Of a DNA stretch of 59,665 nt, positions 10,110 to 19,199 are shown piece after piece. The notes beneath the pieces were generated by a model, which was not told where the DNA came from, did not search any database, and saw nothing but the letters and a program-made list of their open reading frames with translations. Made by a program: the position numbers and the translations under genes. Each line of letters starts with the position of its first letter. Position 1 is the first letter of the stretch. Source of the stretch: Flavivirga rizhaonensis (GTDB lineage Bacteria > Bacteroidota > Bacteroidia > Flavobacteriales > Flavobacteriaceae); contig NZ_SRSO01000029.1 of assembly GCF_004791695.1 (NCBI RefSeq), positions 1 to 59,665 of the forward strand, in the 5' to 3' direction.

Positions 10110-10733
10110 GCCATTTTTAGTTTTAAAGTTGTGTTGTCATTCCTGCGAAAGGCAGGAATCCACTTGAATAACAGAAATATTTAATAGCGAGTAGGTTTCT
10201 GCCTTACTGAACTGCGGTGTACCCGCATCTTAAAAAAAGATTCATTATTTACTTTTCTTTGCGCGTCCAAAGAAAAGTAACAAAAGAAAAGACGCTCCTT
10301 CGATAGGAATTTCTTCTCTTGGCTTACGCCTGAGAAGAACCAAGCACAAAACTTCGACGTCGCGCCCATGCGCCATCCAATACTATGCTCCTGGGTTTCG
10401 AAGCTTTTGTACTTTATTCTTACGAAGGGTCGGGGATTGCCTGATGGTCATTTTTCAACGAGCACCTTAATCCTTTTTTTAAATCTTATAATCCTCTATT
10501 CAGGGGGGACGACTTGTTCAAAAGAGGGCTAAGTGCCACGCCTTTGGTTGGAGGTTTTGTGGTTTCTACCTGATAGATATAACATATTATCACAATACAG
10601 CTTTTCTTTAATATTATTATAGTTACTGTTTAGGGCAATATTTGTGGGTACACCGTAGCTTACTGAAACAAGTTCAGCACAAGCCGCAGGAATGACAAGG
10701 CTTAATGTTGTTTTAAACCTTATTCGATAGTTC
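10110..10733. repeat. Intergenic mosaic of short dispersed repeats, no gene
   Basis: A 624-bp convergent intergenic region, richer in GC than its surroundings. At 10137-10160 lies a small palindrome built on ATTCCTGC and GCAGGAAT. At 10251-10278 there is a perfect 11-bp inverted repeat, ACTTTTCTTTG and CAAAGAAAAGT with a 6-nt loop, inside a stretch I recognise as common between genes of flavobacteria. At 10660-10700 a segment with CTGAA...TTCAG and GGAATGAC resembles another common Bacteroidetes intergenic repeat. Open frames here give low-complexity, charged peptides without homologues I recognise. I read the region as accumulated repeat debris. Confidence 0.65.
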
Positions 10734-11612
10734 CTAAATAAAATCAAAAACCCTATTCAAAATAGGGTTTCTATTGTGTTTATTCCATACCATTGAAAGT
10801 GTCGTCTTTTGCTTTATTTTAGATAATTCAATAAACTTCACTTCTTTATTATTGATATCTATTAGAGACTTAGGGACAATAGAAACGCCAAAATTATTCT
10901 CAACAAGTTTATATATAGAGCTGGCGTGAATGGTATTATGAGAAATGATAGGAGAAAAACCGCTATCATCGAAAATTTGCATCACTTTTTCAAAATAAGT
11001 AGTACTATATTTAGGATCAAATAAGATAAATGATTCCTCTTTCAACTGCTGTAAGCCCTTAAAGGTTTCTTTATTTAATATATGACTATGTGGTAGTACC
11101 AGACAAAAATTTTCCTTTAAAATAGGCTTAATTTCCAATTCTTTTGGGACTCTGTCTAAACGTACAAAGCCTAAATCTATATCGTAAGAAAGTAACTCTT
11201 CTATTTGCTTATGATTTCCCATTTCTTTTAAGCTAAAAAGTAGATTAGGGTGTTCCTTCTCAAATGCTATTAATAAATTGGGAATTATTTCTTGCATGGC
11301 AGACCCTACATATCCAAATTTCAAATCACCTTTTTTACCATCATTCAATAATTTGGCATGATAAAAAGTATGTTCCAGGCTTTTTAAGTTTAAGGCTAAT
11401 TCTTCTTTAAGATATTCGCCAGCCTTGGTAAGTATTACTTTTCTATTATGCCTTTCAAATAAAAGAACTCCTAAATCATCTTCCATTTGTTTAATCTGTT
11501 TACTCAATCCTGGTTGAGAGATGAATAAACGTTCAGCAGCTTTTCTGAAGTGTAAATCTTTAGCAACTGCTAGAAAATATCTAATATGTCTTAATTCTAT
11601 TTGATAACTCAT
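10734..11612 (-). CDS. LysR family transcriptional regulator
   Basis: 292 residues, the usual LysR length. An N-terminal winged helix-turn-helix spans about residues 1-65 (FRKAAERLFISQPGLSKQIK is the recognition segment), followed by an effector-binding domain of the periplasmic-binding-protein fold (about 90-290). It is transcribed divergently from hutH with 79 bp between the start codons. In LysR systems this arrangement usually means that the regulator controls its divergent neighbour and itself, so a role in histidine use is likely by position. The effector is not readable from sequence; urocanate would be the obvious candidate. The start ATG at 11612 lies inside an ATAAC/GTTAT inverted repeat. 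Confidence 0.9.
   Translation of the reverse strand: MSYQIELRHIRYFLAVAKDLHFRKAAERLFISQPGLSKQIKQMEDDLGVLLFERHNRKVILTKAGEYLKEELALNLKSLEHTFYHAKLLNDGKKGDLKFGYVGSAMQEIIPNLLIAFEKEHPNLLFSLKEMGNHKQIEELLSYDIDLGFVRLDRVPKELEIKPILKENFCLVLPHSHILNKETFKGLQQLKEESFILFDPKYSTTYFEKVMQIFDDSGFSPIISHNTIHASSIYKLVENNFGVSIVPKSLIDINNKEVKFIELSKIKQKTTLSMVWNKHNRNPILNRVFDFI
10748..10770 (-). terminator. Terminator overlapping the 3' end of the lysR gene
   Basis: Perfect inverted repeat AAACCCTATT (10748-10757) and AATAGGGTTT (10761-10770) with a 3-nt loop. On the minus strand it is followed by a T-rich tract. It lies inside the last codons of the LysR-type gene, whose stop codon is at 10734-10736, so the terminator stem is part of the coding sequence. 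Confidence 0.65.
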
Positions 11613-11618
11613 GGTTAT
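11604..11618. promoter_or_regulatory. Possible LysR operator in the lysR-hutH divergent region
   Basis: ATAAC (11604-11608) and GTTAT (11614-11618) form an inverted repeat around the lysR start codon. A second GTTAT...ATAAC arrangement at about 11645-11667 overlaps the hutH promoter. LysR regulators commonly bind such T-N11-A dyads. Short and AT-rich, so chance occurrence is possible. Confidence 0.35.
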
Positions 11619-11639
11619 TATTTTGTATTCTAAATAATC

Positions 11640-11670
11640 TTGTTAGTTATCAAAATTAAAAATAACTTTG
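11640..11670 (+). promoter_or_regulatory. Promoter of the hut genes
   Basis: TTG at 11640-11642, a 20-bp spacer and TAACTTTG at 11663-11670 match the Bacteroidetes primary sigma consensus (TTG-N19/20-TAnnTTTG). Transcription would start around 11677, about 15 bp before the hutH ATG at 11692. Confidence 0.6.
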
Positions 11671-11691
11671 TTATTCACCAATTTTTATAGC

Positions 11692-13185
11692 ATGTCATTT
11701 AAATACGGTATAGATAATTTAACAGTTAAAAAGGTATTAGCTATTTCCAAAGGCGAATTAAATGCTGTTATTACTTCAGAAGCAAAAGAACAAGTTATTG
11801 CATGCAGAAAAAAGGTTGAAACCATGGCTGCAGGAAATAAAGCTGTATATGGTATTAATACTGGGTTTGGACCCTTGTGCGATGTACAGATCACAGTTGA
11901 AGAGACTAATAAATTACAAGAAAACCTGTTGATTACCCATGCCGTTGGCGTAGGAACTCCTATAGATAAAGAACTCTCGAAAATCATGATGATTTGCAAG
12001 GTTCATGCTTTATGTCAAGGGTATTCCGGAGTTCGACTAGAATTAATTGAAAGAATTTTATATTTCATAGAAAATGACTTATTACCAGTAGTTCCAAAGC
12101 AAGGCTCGGTTGGAGCGTCTGGAGATTTAGCACCGTTGTCACATTTATTTTTGCCATTGATAGGAGAGGGAGAGTTTTGGGCTGGTGATACCATTGAACA
12201 TGCAAAAATAGGATTAGAAAAACATCAATTAACACCTTTAACACTACAAGCTAAAGAAGGTTTAGGTTTAATAAACGGTACACAATTTATTTTAGCACAT
12301 ACTATTGTTGGCTTAGATAAAATGGCCTATTTATTAGATTTGGCAGATGTAGCTGGCGCTATGAGTATTGAAGGATATCAGGGGAGCTCTTCTCCGTTTA
12401 GAGATGAATTACACAAAATACGCCCTTTTAAAGGAACCATTGAAGTTGCAGAAAGAATGTTTATGCTACTCTATAAGTCTCAGAATGTCGATTCTCATGA
12501 AAATTGTGAACGTGTACAGGATCCTTATTCCATGCGTTGTATCCCTCAGGTACACGGAGCTTCCAGAAATGCCTATTACCACTTAAAAGAGTTAGCAGAA
12601 ATAGAAATGAATTCTGTTACTGATAATCCTATTGTTTTAAGTGATATTGAGGCTATTTCGGGAGGGAATTTTCACGGGCAACCTCTAGCTATGGCATTAG
12701 ATTATGCCTCAATAGCAGCATCAGAATTAGGAAACATTTCAGATAGAAGATGCTATTTATTGTTAGAAGGCAAGTTTGGACTCCCTAGACTATTAACTAC
12801 AGGTGGCGGACTAAATTCTGGTTTTATGATTCCGCAATACACAACAGCTGCTTTAGTAACAGAAAATAAATCATTATGTTTTCCGCCATCAGCAGATAGT
12901 ATTCCAACATCCTTAGGACAAGAAGACCATGTATCTATGGGAAGTATATCGGGACGTCAATTCAATGAGATATTAGGAAATGTTGATAAAATATTAGCCA
13001 TAGAATTAATGTATGCCGCACAAGCCTTAGAGTTTAGAAGACCCAATACATTTTCAGATATTATTGAAGAAAACTTTAGAATTATTAGAGAAAGTGTACC
13101 AAGATTAGAAGATGATAGAATTTTAAAAGACGATATTAATGCTATGATTCGATTAGTTAAAGATCAAGCATTCAATTTAAAGTAA
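11692..13185 (+). CDS. hutH: Histidine ammonia-lyase
   Basis: First step of histidine degradation: L-histidine to trans-urocanate and ammonia, cytoplasmic. I chose the ATG at 11692 (MSFKYGIDNL) rather than the in-frame TTG at 11668, because the TTG lies in the promoter -7 element. With this start the Ala-Ser-Gly triplet that cyclises to the MIO electrophile (GSVGASGDLAPLSH) falls at residues 142-144, the position known in characterised HutH enzymes. Length is 497 residues, usual for the family. Other family motifs are the glycine-rich NGTQ segment and the QDPYSMRC-like RVQDPYSMRCIPQ. hutU starts 8 bp downstream. Confidence 0.97.
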   Translation: MSFKYGIDNLTVKKVLAISKGELNAVITSEAKEQVIACRKKVETMAAGNKAVYGINTGFGPLCDVQITVEETNKLQENLLITHAVGVGTPIDKELSKIMMICKVHALCQGYSGVRLELIERILYFIENDLLPVVPKQGSVGASGDLAPLSHLFLPLIGEGEFWAGDTIEHAKIGLEKHQLTPLTLQAKEGLGLINGTQFILAHTIVGLDKMAYLLDLADVAGAMSIEGYQGSSSPFRDELHKIRPFKGTIEVAERMFMLLYKSQNVDSHENCERVQDPYSMRCIPQVHGASRNAYYHLKELAEIEMNSVTDNPIVLSDIEAISGGNFHGQPLAMALDYASIAASELGNISDRRCYLLLEGKFGLPRLLTTGGGLNSGFMIPQYTTAALVTENKSLCFPPSADSIPTSLGQEDHVSMGSISGRQFNEILGNVDKILAIELMYAAQALEFRRPNTFSDIIEENFRIIRESVPRLEDDRILKDDINAMIRLVKDQAFNLK

Positions 13186-13193
13186 ACACAGAA

Positions 13194-15194
13194 ATGACAT
13201 TTCAAGATCAAATATTACAAGGTATTCCTAATGTATTACCGGCTAAGAAAGCATACCCTCAAGATGCAAACAGAGCGCCAAGACGAAAAGATATTTTATC
13301 AATAGAAGAAAAGCAATTGGCGATTAGAAATGCATTGCGTTATTTTCCAAAGGATTGGCATGAGGAGTTGGCTATTGAATTTGCTGAAGAGTTGAAAGCA
13401 TATGGTAGAATTTACATGTATAGATTCAAACCAGATTATGAGATATATGCTAGATCAATTATAGAATATCCTGCTAAATCTACACAAGCAGCAGCGATCA
13501 TGCTTATGATTCAAAATAACCTCGACCCTGCCGTTGCACAACATCCAGAGGAATTAATTACCTATGGAGGTAATGGTGCCGTATTTCAAAATTGGGCACA
13601 ATATCTTTTAGTGATGAAATACTTGGCAACCATGACAGATGAGCAGACTTTACATATGTATTCGGGACATCCCATGGGATTATTTCCATCTTCAAAGAAT
13701 GCTCCTAGAGTTATTGTGACTAACGGCATGATGATACCAAATTATTCCCAGCCAGATGATTGGGAAAAATTTAATGCATTGGGTGTTACTCAATATGGGC
13801 AGATGACGGCTGGTTCATTTATGTATATAGGACCTCAGGGAATTGTACACGGAACAACGATTACGGTTATGAATGCTTTTCGCAAAATTTTACCAAAAGG
13901 AGATGATTCAAAAGGAAAAATATTTTTAACAGCAGGATTAGGAGGCATGAGTGGAGCACAGCCAAAAGCAGGAAATATTGCAGGTTGTATTACTGTTTGT
14001 GCAGAAGTGAATCCAAAAGCAGCCAAAAAACGTTATGAGCAAGGATGGGTAGATGTATTGATTAACAATATAGACGATTTAATTATTAGAGTTCAAGAAG
14101 CCCAAGCAACAAAAGAGGTTGTTTCTATAGCGTTTATAGGGAATGTGGTAGAGGTGTGGGAGCGATTTGACGAAGAAAACATTTTTATTCATGTAGGATC
14201 AGATCAAACCTCATTACATATTCCTTGGACAGGAGGTTATTATCCTATAGGTATTTCATATGAAGAATCCAATCGATTAATTCGTGAAGAACCAGAGTTA
14301 TTCAAAGAAAAAGTACAAGCATCGTTGCGTAGACATGCTGCGGCAATAAATAAACACACAAGGAAAGGAACTTATTTTTTTGATTATGGTAATGCTTTTT
14401 TGTTGGAATCGTCTAGAGCAGGAGCAGATGTAATGGCAGAAAATGGCATTGATTTTAAATACCCGTCTTACGTTCAGGATATTTTAGGCCCTATGTGTTT
14501 CGATTATGGTTTTGGTCCTTTTCGTTGGGTTTGTACTTCTGGAAAATCAGAAGATTTAGATAATACTGATGATATCGCAGCAACTGTTTTACAAAGCATC
14601 ATGGAAAACTCACCTGAAGAAATTCAGCTGCAAATGCAAGACAATATTACTTGGATTAAAAATGCTAAAAAGAATAACATGGTCGTGGGGTCTCAAGCGC
14701 GTATATTGTATGCAGATGCGGAAGGACGTTCTAAGATAGCAGAAGCATTTAATAATGCTATAGCAACAGGAAAAATAGGCCCTGTGGTTTTAGGAAGAGA
14801 TCATCACGATGTAAGCGGAACAGATTCGCCTTTTAGAGAAACCTCTAATATTTATGATGGCAGTAAATTTACAGCAGATATGGCTATTCATAATGTTATT
14901 GGAGATAGTTTTAGAGGTGCCACGTGGGTATCTATACACAATGGTGGTGGCGTAGGCTGGGGAGAGGTGATAAATGGTGGTTTCGGAATGCTACTGGATG
15001 GCACACCAGAAGCAGGAGCACGTTTAAAAAGTATGCTGTTTTATGACGTAAATAATGGTATTGCTCGTAGAAGCTGGGCTCGAAATAATGAAGCTATCTT
15101 TGCAATAAAGCGGGAAATGGAACGAACACCTAATTTAAAAGTAACAATCCCTAATTTAGTAGCCGATAGTATTCTTAATAATTTATTTAAATGA
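13194..15194 (+). CDS. hutU: Urocanate hydratase (long Bacteroidetes form)
   Basis: Second step of histidine degradation: urocanate to 4-imidazolone-5-propionate, using tightly bound NAD+. 666 residues, about 110 more than the 550-560 of classical HutU. The excess is N-terminal: the canonical part begins near residue 115 with DPAVAQHPEELITYGG. Family segments are clear: MYSGHPMGLFPS, GGMSGAQPKAGNIAG (nucleotide-binding region), and the C-terminal HNGGGVGWGEVINGGFG. Hydratase activity is very likely; the role of the N-terminal extension is unknown. The stop overlaps the hutI start by 4 bp (ATGA), so the two are translationally coupled. Confidence 0.95.
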   Translation: MTFQDQILQGIPNVLPAKKAYPQDANRAPRRKDILSIEEKQLAIRNALRYFPKDWHEELAIEFAEELKAYGRIYMYRFKPDYEIYARSIIEYPAKSTQAAAIMLMIQNNLDPAVAQHPEELITYGGNGAVFQNWAQYLLVMKYLATMTDEQTLHMYSGHPMGLFPSSKNAPRVIVTNGMMIPNYSQPDDWEKFNALGVTQYGQMTAGSFMYIGPQGIVHGTTITVMNAFRKILPKGDDSKGKIFLTAGLGGMSGAQPKAGNIAGCITVCAEVNPKAAKKRYEQGWVDVLINNIDDLIIRVQEAQATKEVVSIAFIGNVVEVWERFDEENIFIHVGSDQTSLHIPWTGGYYPIGISYEESNRLIREEPELFKEKVQASLRRHAAAINKHTRKGTYFFDYGNAFLLESSRAGADVMAENGIDFKYPSYVQDILGPMCFDYGFGPFRWVCTSGKSEDLDNTDDIAATVLQSIMENSPEEIQLQMQDNITWIKNAKKNNMVVGSQARILYADAEGRSKIAEAFNNAIATGKIGPVVLGRDHHDVSGTDSPFRETSNIYDGSKFTADMAIHNVIGDSFRGATWVSIHNGGGVGWGEVINGGFGMLLDGTPEAGARLKSMLFYDVNNGIARRSWARNNEAIFAIKREMERTPNLKVTIPNLVADSILNNLFK

Positions 15195-16432
15195 CTACCT
15201 TATTCAAAAATATAAAAGAACTCATTCAAGTTCGAACAGAACCTATATCATTTGTTTCTGGAAAAGCAATGAACGAGTTACCTACCATAAAAAACGCTTT
15301 TTTAATTGTAGAGAATGGATTGATTTCTGATTTAGGGAGTATGGAAAATTGCCCTAAAACAGCATTTTCGGAAGTTATTGATGCCGCTGGAAAAATGGTC
15401 TTGCCATCCTGGTGCGATTCCCATACACATATTGTCTATGCAGGAAATCGCGAAAGTGAATTTGTAGATCGAATAAAAGGATTATCTTATGAAGACATCG
15501 CTGCGAATGGTGGTGGTATATTGAATTCGGCTAAGAAATTACAAGAAACATCAGAAGAAGCATTATATAATCAAAGTAAGGTTCGTTTAGAAGAAGTCAT
15601 TCAATTAGGGACTGGAGCCATTGAAATTAAATCGGGATATGGCTTAACAACAGAAGCCGAATTAAAAATGTTACGTGTTATTAAACGTTTAAGAGAACAT
15701 TATCCTATTGAAATTAGATCTACTTTTTTAGGAGCTCACGCTGTACCAACTGAGTATAAAGAGCATAAAGAGGCCTATTTAAAATTATTAATAGAAGACA
15801 CGCTTCCAAAAATTGCTGAAGAACACTTAGCAGAATATATCGATATTTTTTGTGAAACTGGTTATTTTTCTGTGGCTGATACAGAATTAATTCTTGAAGC
15901 TGGAAAAAAATATGGACTGGTACCCAAAATTCATGTTAACCAATTCACGGCAATCGGTGGTGTTCAGGCAGGAGTCAATCATAATGCTTTATCTGTAGAT
16001 CATTTAGAAGTCATGCGTGATGAAGATATTGAAGCTCTTAAAAAAACGAATACCATGCCTGTGTCTTTACCAAGTTGCTCTTATTTCTTAAGTATCCCAT
16101 ATACACCAGCTCGTAAAATGATTGATGCTGGGTTACCATTGGCATTAGCAACTGATTATAACCCAGGTTCAACACCATCGGGGAATATGAATTTTGTGGT
16201 TTCTACTGCTTGTATAAAAATGAAGATGACACCAGAAGAGGCTCTAAATGCAGCTACTTTAAATGGTGCCTATGCCATGGGATTGGAAGATAAAGTAGGC
16301 TCAATAACTAAAGGAAAACAGGCTAATCTAATACTTACCAAACCAATTAATTCTTATGGGTTTATACCGTACTCATTTGGCACAAATCAGATTGAAAAAG
16401 TGTATTTGAAAGGGAAAGAAATTGGCGTTTAG
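15191..16432 (+). CDS. hutI: Imidazolonepropionase
   Basis: Third step of histidine degradation: hydrolysis of imidazolone propionate to N-formimino-L-glutamate. 413 residues, normal length. Amidohydrolase-fold metal motif is SHTHIVYAG (about residues 77-85), with further ligand His in KIHVNQF and the Asp in ATDYNPG (about 319), and the substrate loop HAVPTEYK. It is the last gene of the hut operon here: no formiminoglutamase (hutG) or formimidoyltransferase (ftcD) follows, so the fourth step must be encoded elsewhere. Confidence 0.96.
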   Translation: MTTLFKNIKELIQVRTEPISFVSGKAMNELPTIKNAFLIVENGLISDLGSMENCPKTAFSEVIDAAGKMVLPSWCDSHTHIVYAGNRESEFVDRIKGLSYEDIAANGGGILNSAKKLQETSEEALYNQSKVRLEEVIQLGTGAIEIKSGYGLTTEAELKMLRVIKRLREHYPIEIRSTFLGAHAVPTEYKEHKEAYLKLLIEDTLPKIAEEHLAEYIDIFCETGYFSVADTELILEAGKKYGLVPKIHVNQFTAIGGVQAGVNHNALSVDHLEVMRDEDIEALKKTNTMPVSLPSCSYFLSIPYTPARKMIDAGLPLALATDYNPGSTPSGNMNFVVSTACIKMKMTPEEALNAATLNGAYAMGLEDKVGSITKGKQANLILTKPINSYGFIPYSFGTNQIEKVYLKGKEIGV

Positions 16433-16448
16433 TTACAATTAATTGTTT

Positions 16449-16488
16449 GTCATTTTTTATGCGATTTCTCACATTCGTTCGAAATGAC
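16449..16488. repeat. Palindromic dispersed repeat between convergent genes
   Basis: GTCATTT (16449-16455) and AAATGAC (16482-16488) are the ends of an imperfect palindrome whose right arm (CATTCGTTCGAAATGAC) resembles the other GTCATTC-type elements in the window. It lies in the 183-bp space between hutI and the convergent cyclotransferase gene and may serve as a bidirectional terminator. Confidence 0.5.
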
Positions 16489-16615
16489 TCGGAACGTAGA
16501 TTAAGTTTAGTGGTCATGTTGACAGTAGGAGACATCACATTGTGACTTTTGACAAAACGAAGGGACGCTTTATGTAATGCCTTAGTCGTTCTTCATTCGC
16601 ATGATGACTAGTGAA

Positions 16616-17653
16616 TTACTTCTCAATAACTTCTACTTCAAATAATTTATCCCAATGTTTACCAGTTACAAAAATGGTGTTGTTTTTTGGGTTGTAAGCG
16701 ATACCATTAAGAACATCTAAGGTTTCATGCTGAGTGACCAATTTTTTAAGAGGAGAAAAATCGATAACACCAGTAACAGCCCCATTTTTAGGATTAATGA
16801 TAGCGACACCATCTTTTTGATAACGGTTTGTGTATATGTTTCCATCAATCCATTCCATTTCATTGATCCCCACAATTTTCCCTTTATTAGTATACACTTG
16901 AATATATGATTCTTCAACTAACGTATTAGAGTTTAAAGACCATATTTTTTCTGTACCATCACTCTTATAAATGGTGTTTTCATTGTTACATAGTCCCCAG
17001 CCTTCTTTGCTGTTTCCATACTTGAAACTATTTATTTTATCAAATGAATTTACGTCATAAACAAAACCAGTACCTTCCCTCCAGGTTAATTGATATATTT
17101 TATCATTTAAGATAGTCAGTCCTTCTCCAAAATATTCATCAGCTAAGTCAACGTTTTTGATGACTTTCCCCGTTTTATAATCAATTTTTCTAAGTTTAGA
17201 CTTTTTATAATGACCAGTGCTTTCATAAAGAGTATCATTAAAAAACTCAATCCCTTGCGTGTATGAAGTAATATCATGCGGATATTCATTAATAATTTTA
17301 TAACTGTAAACTTTTGGAGGAACATCATTTAATATGGTAACGGTTGTAGTAACTGTTTCCTTTTCATTATTATTAAAATATACAATCGCTTCAATAGTTT
17401 GTTTTCCTAATTTGAAATTGGTTAGTTGAATAGTTTCTCCGACTTTCATACCATCCAGAGTATAAGAAACAGAATCTATAATGTGCTTTTTTTTGTTTTC
17501 TAAGGATAGAGATAAGGTCGTATTAATAGAAATATCTCCCTTATTCGTATTTGTTTTGATAGAAAAGGCACTTTTATTTTTACCGGAATTAGGTCCGCAA
17601 GAAATAATTAATCCACCTAAAAATATGATTAATAGATATTTGAATGTATTCAT
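16616..17653 (-). CDS. Glutaminyl-peptide cyclotransferase, lipoprotein
   Basis: 345 residues. The signal peptide ends in a lipobox (GGLIISCG, Cys about 19). Residues about 30-115 form a beta-rich N-terminal domain, and the C-terminal 230 residues match the bacterial/plant-type glutamine cyclotransferase five-bladed propeller. Its hallmark segments are HDITSYTQGIEF, LYESTGHYKKSKLR and YQLTWREGTGFVYD. The enzyme converts N-terminal Gln of peptides to pyroglutamate and is expected in the periplasm or on the cell surface. In Bacteroidetes many periplasmic proteins have Gln after the signal peptidase cut, as several do in this window, which gives a plausible substrate pool (family knowledge plus inference). 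Confidence 0.88.
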   Translation of the reverse strand: MNTFKYLLIIFLGGLIISCGPNSGKNKSAFSIKTNTNKGDISINTTLSLSLENKKKHIIDSVSYTLDGMKVGETIQLTNFKLGKQTIEAIVYFNNNEKETVTTTVTILNDVPPKVYSYKIINEYPHDITSYTQGIEFFNDTLYESTGHYKKSKLRKIDYKTGKVIKNVDLADEYFGEGLTILNDKIYQLTWREGTGFVYDVNSFDKINSFKYGNSKEGWGLCNNENTIYKSDGTEKIWSLNSNTLVEESYIQVYTNKGKIVGINEMEWIDGNIYTNRYQKDGVAIINPKNGAVTGVIDFSPLKKLVTQHETLDVLNGIAYNPKNNTIFVTGKHWDKLFEVEVIEK

Positions 17654-17707
17654 TGTTAATTTTTAATTTGAAGCAAGATATTTATTTAAAATCAGTTTAA
17701 AAAATCA

Positions 17708-17737
17708 TTGTGAAATTTTTAAAAGATTGTATCTTTG
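17708..17737 (+). promoter_or_regulatory. Promoter of the SRP RNA gene
   Basis: TTG (17708-17710), a 19-bp spacer and TATCTTTG (17730-17737) give a near-ideal Bacteroidetes promoter. The RNA's first paired bases begin at about 17741. Confidence 0.8.
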
Positions 17738-17740
17738 TAC

Positions 17741-17843
17741 CTGGCAAGTCCTACACAACCAGCTCCTGTTGAATCCTCCAGGTCGGGAACGAAGCAAAGG
17801 TATACGGTTGTAGCGGTGTGATGTAGGTAGCTTGCCTTTTTTT
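17741..17843 (+). ncRNA. ffs: Signal recognition particle RNA, small bacterial form (4.5S)
   Basis: About 97-100 nt RNA that binds Ffh and guides membrane proteins to the Sec machinery. The ends pair (GGCAAG at 17743-17748 with CTTGCC at 17831-17836), as do CCTACAC and GTGTGATGTAGG-like arms and ACAACC with GGTTGT. The apical region reads AGGTCGGGAACGAAGC, matching the conserved SRP hairpin with GGAA tetraloop and the purine-rich internal loop. Unlike the usual C-GGAA-G, the loop is closed by G-C (G-GGAA-C). The T run at 17837-17843 completes a terminator formed by the RNA's own stem. Confidence 0.93.
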
Positions 17844-18173
17844 GTACCATAAACTTAAATCTTGAAAGCTTTAGCGAATCAAGATTTTTTAGTTTTATGT
17901 ATTTCTATAAAGATGGGAATCTTTTATTTTTAATCGAAAAGAATTCTCCGAGGCTTGCCTCAAGGTTCCATTGAAATTGTCATTTTCGCGAAATCGTAAG
18001 ATTCATGAATTCATTTACATAAAATATTAAGCAATGAATAAAGCGGGAATCCAAATAAAAACCCCCTAAGAGTTTAAGCTAAAACTAGCTAAATACCTCG
18101 TATTATTGCGTTGAGGATTGTTGGTTTTAAGAAATTTTTATTTGTATTTTTAGCACTTCAATTATTTTAAAAA
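17844..18173. repeat. Intergenic region with a copy of a dispersed repeat
   Basis: Between the SRP RNA and the SDR gene. Positions 17932-18005 (AATCGAAAAGAATTC, then a Ccgaggc palindrome and AAATTGTCATT) match the segment at 59461-59525 in order and sequence, with scattered differences. The rest is AT-rich without recognisable features, except GAAAGCTTTAGCGAATC-like short dyads near 17866. No gene seen. Confidence 0.6.
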
Positions 18174-18977
18174 ATGTCTAAAGTTGTTTTAATCACAGGT
18201 GGTTCCTCAGGAATCGGAAAATCTATTGGAGAATACTTAACCCAAAAAAGTTTTATAGTTTATGGTACTAGTAGAAACCCTGATAAGTATAAAGATAGTA
18301 AGTTTCCTATTTTAACATTAGATGTTAAAGAGCATACCACCATATTGGAAACGGTTCATACTATTATAGAAAAAGAGGGTAGGTTAGATGTTGTTATAAA
18401 TAATGCCGGGGCAGGTATAACAGGACCTATTGAAGAGATACCAGAAGCAGAAATTAAGACTAATTTTGAGACTAATTTTTTTGGCCCCATTAATGTTATA
18501 AAAACTGTATTGCCACAAATGCGTAAACAGCAATCTGGGTTAATTATAAATATAACGTCTATAGCAGGTTATATGGGGTTACCATATCGAGGTATTTATA
18601 GTGCGAGTAAAGGGGCTTTAGAACTTTTAACTGAGGCTTTTAGAATGGAACTTAAAGACTTTAATATAAAAATGACCAATGTTGCTCCGGGTGATTTTGC
18701 TACAAACATTGCTGCGGGTCGTTATCATGCCCCGCTTCTAGAAACATCCCCTTATTTAAAGCCATATGGAGATACGCTAAACTTAATGGATGAGCATGTA
18801 GATAGCGGAAGTCATCCAAACCTAATGGCACAGGCTATTTATAAGATTATAAATACTGGCGATCCGAAAGTACATTACAAAATAGGAGCGTTTATGCAGA
18901 AATTTTCAATCGTTTTAAAACGAATATTACCAGATAAGGTTTATGAAAAATTATTAATGAATCATTATAAGCTTTAA
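18174..18977 (+). CDS. SDR family oxidoreductase
   Basis: 267 residues, classical short-chain dehydrogenase/reductase. The cofactor motif TGGSSGIG is at residues 8-15, NNAGAG at about 80-85, the catalytic Ser in NITSIAGYMG (about 130) and the YSASKG active-site Tyr/Lys at about 144-148. An Arg/Ser-rich stretch after the second strand (TSRNP) suggests NADP(H) preference. Cytoplasmic; substrate unknown. It stands alone between intergenic regions on the + strand. Confidence 0.9.
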   Translation: MSKVVLITGGSSGIGKSIGEYLTQKSFIVYGTSRNPDKYKDSKFPILTLDVKEHTTILETVHTIIEKEGRLDVVINNAGAGITGPIEEIPEAEIKTNFETNFFGPINVIKTVLPQMRKQQSGLIINITSIAGYMGLPYRGIYSASKGALELLTEAFRMELKDFNIKMTNVAPGDFATNIAAGRYHAPLLETSPYLKPYGDTLNLMDEHVDSGSHPNLMAQAIYKIINTGDPKVHYKIGAFMQKFSIVLKRILPDKVYEKLLMNHYKL

Positions 18978-19199
18978 TCCGTGATTAAGTATTAAAAAAA
19001 TTATTAAAGATTGAAACTACTACAAGATCTATCGCTTTACTGTATTTTTTAATTTAACCATGGTGGTGCTATGTTGAAATCAAGAAAATACTAGGTTTTG
19101 TTGTATTTTTAACCTTCATTTCGAAGTTCTAATATGTAATGTGGGTTAAAAATATTTTCGGCATATTATTTGATAATTATTGTTTTTAAACTTAATGCT

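Noticed and set aside
10181..10369. 62-codon minus-strand frame
   Set aside because: It lies inside the repeat mosaic, its sequence comes from a widespread intergenic repeat, and no start context supports it.
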